In this document: positions 52,841 through 54,534 of the stretch, in pieces
Layout: each line of letters starts with the position of its first letter
Position numbering within the stretch: position 1 is the first letter of the stretch
Source of the DNA: Streptomyces sabulosicollis
GTDB lineage: Bacteria > Actinomycetota > Actinomycetes > Streptomycetales > Streptomycetaceae
Direction of reading: 5' to 3'
DNA: 54,534 bases
Assembly (NCBI RefSeq): GCF_016103465.1
Contig: NZ_JAEEAP010000008.1
Location: 1-54,534 of the forward strand
Program-made: the position numbers and the translations under genes
Notes under the pieces: model-generated
The model's input: the letters and a program-made list of their open reading frames with translations, nothing else
Databases searched by the model: none
What the model was told of the DNA's origin: nothing

Positions 52841-54515
52841 CCGGCCGCATACCCCGACTCGCCCCGCCACCAGGCCAGCTCGCTGCCGGTCGTCAGGGTG
52901 TCGGGGTGGTCTTCGCCCAGCACCCGCGTCACATCCGGCAGCAGCTCGGCGAGCGCGGCCACGGCACCGGCCGCGTCCCCCGACTGCCCCCGCCAGCGGG
53001 CCAGCTCATGGCGGGTGGTGAAGGTGTGGGGATGGTCGTCGCCCCGTACCCGGGCCATGTCCGGCAGCAGCTCGGCGAGTGCGGCCACGGCACCGGCCGC
53101 GTCCCCCGACTCGCCCCGCCAGCGGGCCAGTTCGCTGCGGGTGGCCAGGGTGTCGGGGTGATCGTCGCCCAGCACCCGGGCCATGTCCGGCAGCAACTCG
53201 GCGAGCGCGGCCACGGCACCCGCCGCATCCCCCGACTCGCCCCGCCAGCGAGCCAGCTCATGGCGGGCGATCAGGGTGTCGGGGTGGTCGGGGCCGAGGT
53301 GGCGGATGGTGGTGTCCGTCAGGTGCTGGAAGTGGGTGGTGGCGGCGTTGGCCTGGCCACTGTCTCCGAGGCTTCGGCCGAGGCGGTACAGCACGCTATG
53401 GGCGTCTGGCCGGTACAGGGCGTCTTCGGCGTGGCGGGTGAGGGCGTCCGTGTTGGCGCGCAAGTTCTGGGCGAGGGCGGTGTTGCGTTCGATCGCGGGC
53501 CAGGCGGCCATGAGGGCATCGGCGGCGGTGCGGGCGTACTGGTCTTGCTGTGCGGGGCTGAGGGTGTCGCGGGTGGCCCGCTGGATGAGCTGGTGGACGC
53601 GGACGGCCTGGTGGGGGGTGCCCGGTCGGTGGTCGATGAGGCTGAGCCGGTCCAGGGCGCGCAGGGCGCGTACGGCATCTGGGCGGGAGACGGGGGCCGG
53701 TTCCGCGGTGGGATCGGGGCCGGTTGCGGTGCGGTGTGAGGCGAGGTGGGCACGGGCCGCCTCGCCGGTCAGTACGTCCTGAGGAATGCCGGAGGCGTCG
53801 AGTAGGGAGGCCAGGTGGAGCATGGGCCGGGCCAGGCCGGCGGGGCGCAGGGTGTCGGCGCGGGTGATGGACAGGGACCAGGCGGCGGCGAGGGCGAGGG
53901 CCTGCTCGTCGGGCAGTGCGTCGGGGGTGAGGTCGGTGAGTGTGGTGGTGCGGTCGGTCAGCAGGCGACGGTAGGCGGCCGCGGTTTCGCCGGAGTCGAT
54001 GAGGTAGGCGGCGGCCTGCGCCAGGGCCAGAGCCAGGTGGCCGAGGTCGGCGGCCAGGGCGGTGAGCTGGTCGGCGGGCTCGGCCCGGCCGTGCGCGGCC
54101 AGTGACGTGGTGAGGTAGGCGAGGGCTTCGGCCTCGGAGAACAGGCCCACCTCGACCAGGCGGCGGCCTTCCCCGGTCAGGGCGGCGTCGCGGCGGCGGG
54201 TGGTGACCAGGGTCCGGCCGTACGGGCTGGCCGGCGGCCACAGACCGCGTAGATCTGTGGGGTCGGCGACGTCGTCCAAGACGATCAGCCACCGGCATGG
54301 CGGAGCGCCGGACTTGGGAGTCAGCCAGGCCAGGAAGGAGTCGGCGGCCTGTTCCGGGTCGTCGGGGTCAGCCCGGCACAGCTCGATACCGGCCTGCGCG
54401 TATCCGCTCACGACGGACGAGCGGCTGCTGGCGGTGATCCAGACCAGGACGTCGAGGCTGCCTGTGTCCCAGGCGGTGCGGGCGTAGTCGGCGGCGAGCT
54501 GGGTCTTGCCCACCC
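52822..54515 (-). CDS. NB-ARC/TPR STAND ATPase, 5' partial and 3' truncated
   Basis: About 564 residues of a STAND-class ATPase. The window edge cuts through the P-loop GVGKTQLAADYA, so the N-terminal effector domain is off the contig. The NB-ARC core continues with Walker B WLIVLDDVADP, TLVTTRRRDAAL and LALALAQAAAYLI, a winged-helix region with RVHQLIQRATRDTL, then tetratricopeptide repeats of 42 residues each (HPDTLxxRxELARWRGESGDAAGAVAALAEL). The last repeat ends abruptly in GYAAGDQSTD, so the 3' end was lost at the junction with mobile DNA. Such proteins act as ligand-sensing switches in signalling or anti-phage defence. The internal GTG at 54513 is the Val of the P-loop, not a start. Confidence 0.9.
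52865..53368. repeat. Tandem 126-bp TPR-coding repeats
   Basis: Four units start at 52865, 52991, 53117 and 53243, exactly 126 bases apart and nearly identical, each encoding one 42-residue TPR. They lie within the NB-ARC gene. Confidence 0.88.
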
Positions 54516-54534
54516 CTGTGTCTTATACACATCT
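54516..54534. other. Tn5/Nextera mosaic-end sequence (adapter artefact)
   Basis: The final 19 bases match the Nextera transposase mosaic end CTGTCTCTTATACACATCT at 18 of 19 positions. They replace what should be coding DNA of the P-loop, so this is untrimmed adapter at a contig end. Confidence 0.9.

Noticed and set aside
52865-53368. Regularly spaced repeats that could suggest a CRISPR array
   Set aside because: The 126-bp units are contiguous, have no unique spacers and encode TPRs in frame.

Overview
The window is very GC-rich, protein-coding DNA with strong third-position G/C bias, frequent GTG starts, short intergenic gaps and many TetR, AraC and LysR regulators. It carries a perfect CebR-type box, AA10 LPMO and NB-ARC/TPR genes. 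All of this points to a Streptomyces or close relative, and the mix of accessory metabolism with decayed genes and mobile-element debris suggests a chromosome arm or large plasmid. The last 19 bases match the Tn5/Nextera mosaic end at 18 of 19 positions, so the right edge is an assembly-contig end rather than a biological boundary.

Layout. 0.4-6.3 kb: a metallo-beta-lactamase-fold hydrolase, RidA and a DHA2 exporter in one operon, then an AraC regulator divergent from a type-B carboxylesterase. 6.4-8.0 kb: wreck of a SARP/BTAD regulator joined to an internally deleted IS256 transposase. 8.0-11.9 kb: epoxide hydrolase, SDR and FAH-family hydrolase, translationally coupled and divergent from a LysR regulator. 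12.0-14.4 kb: a decayed XRE / 2'-5' RNA ligase pair, IS5-type fragments, and an intact AA10 polysaccharide monooxygenase under a CebR box, with IS5-type 3' ends on both sides. 15-19.4 kb: small hypotheticals, a frameshifted WYL regulator divergent from a VOC protein, and a frameshifted aldo/keto reductase. 19.8-24.6 kb: FkbH remnant, then a two-gene operon (HemN-like radical SAM enzyme and a GT4-GT2 double glycosyltransferase) under a LacI-like operator. This is the most unusual intact unit here.

25-48.4 kb is a long oxidoreductive/hydrolytic accessory region: five SDRs (one decayed), a second epoxide hydrolase, an MDR quinone oxidoreductase, SnoaL-like proteins (one secreted, one decayed), an acyl-CoA-dehydrogenase-fold oxygenase, alpha/beta hydrolases, DsbA and HD genes with frameshifts, and a shattered 6-phosphogluconate dehydrogenase. 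Four intact TetR genes and one AraC gene are interspersed. Several intergenic regions hold clean inverted repeats that pair with the neighbouring regulator, so this looks like a set of small, separately inducible detoxification or catabolic modules.

48.8-52.8 kb is a mobile-element scrapyard: an IS5/IS630 chimeric transposase with a mutated catalytic Asp, a Tn3 transposase tail, an intact IS30 element with terminal repeats, and a frameshifted Tn3-type resolvase, with a histidine phosphatase caught between them. The window ends in a partial NB-ARC/TPR STAND ATPase gene with four near-identical 126-bp repeats, truncated at its 3' end.

Many genes carry one or more frameshifts. Those with several breaks plus deletions are real pseudogenes. 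Those with a single indel (LysR tail, AKR, DsbA, HD, resolvase) could be sequencing errors. All functions are inferred from motifs and family resemblance read by eye; no database search was run.
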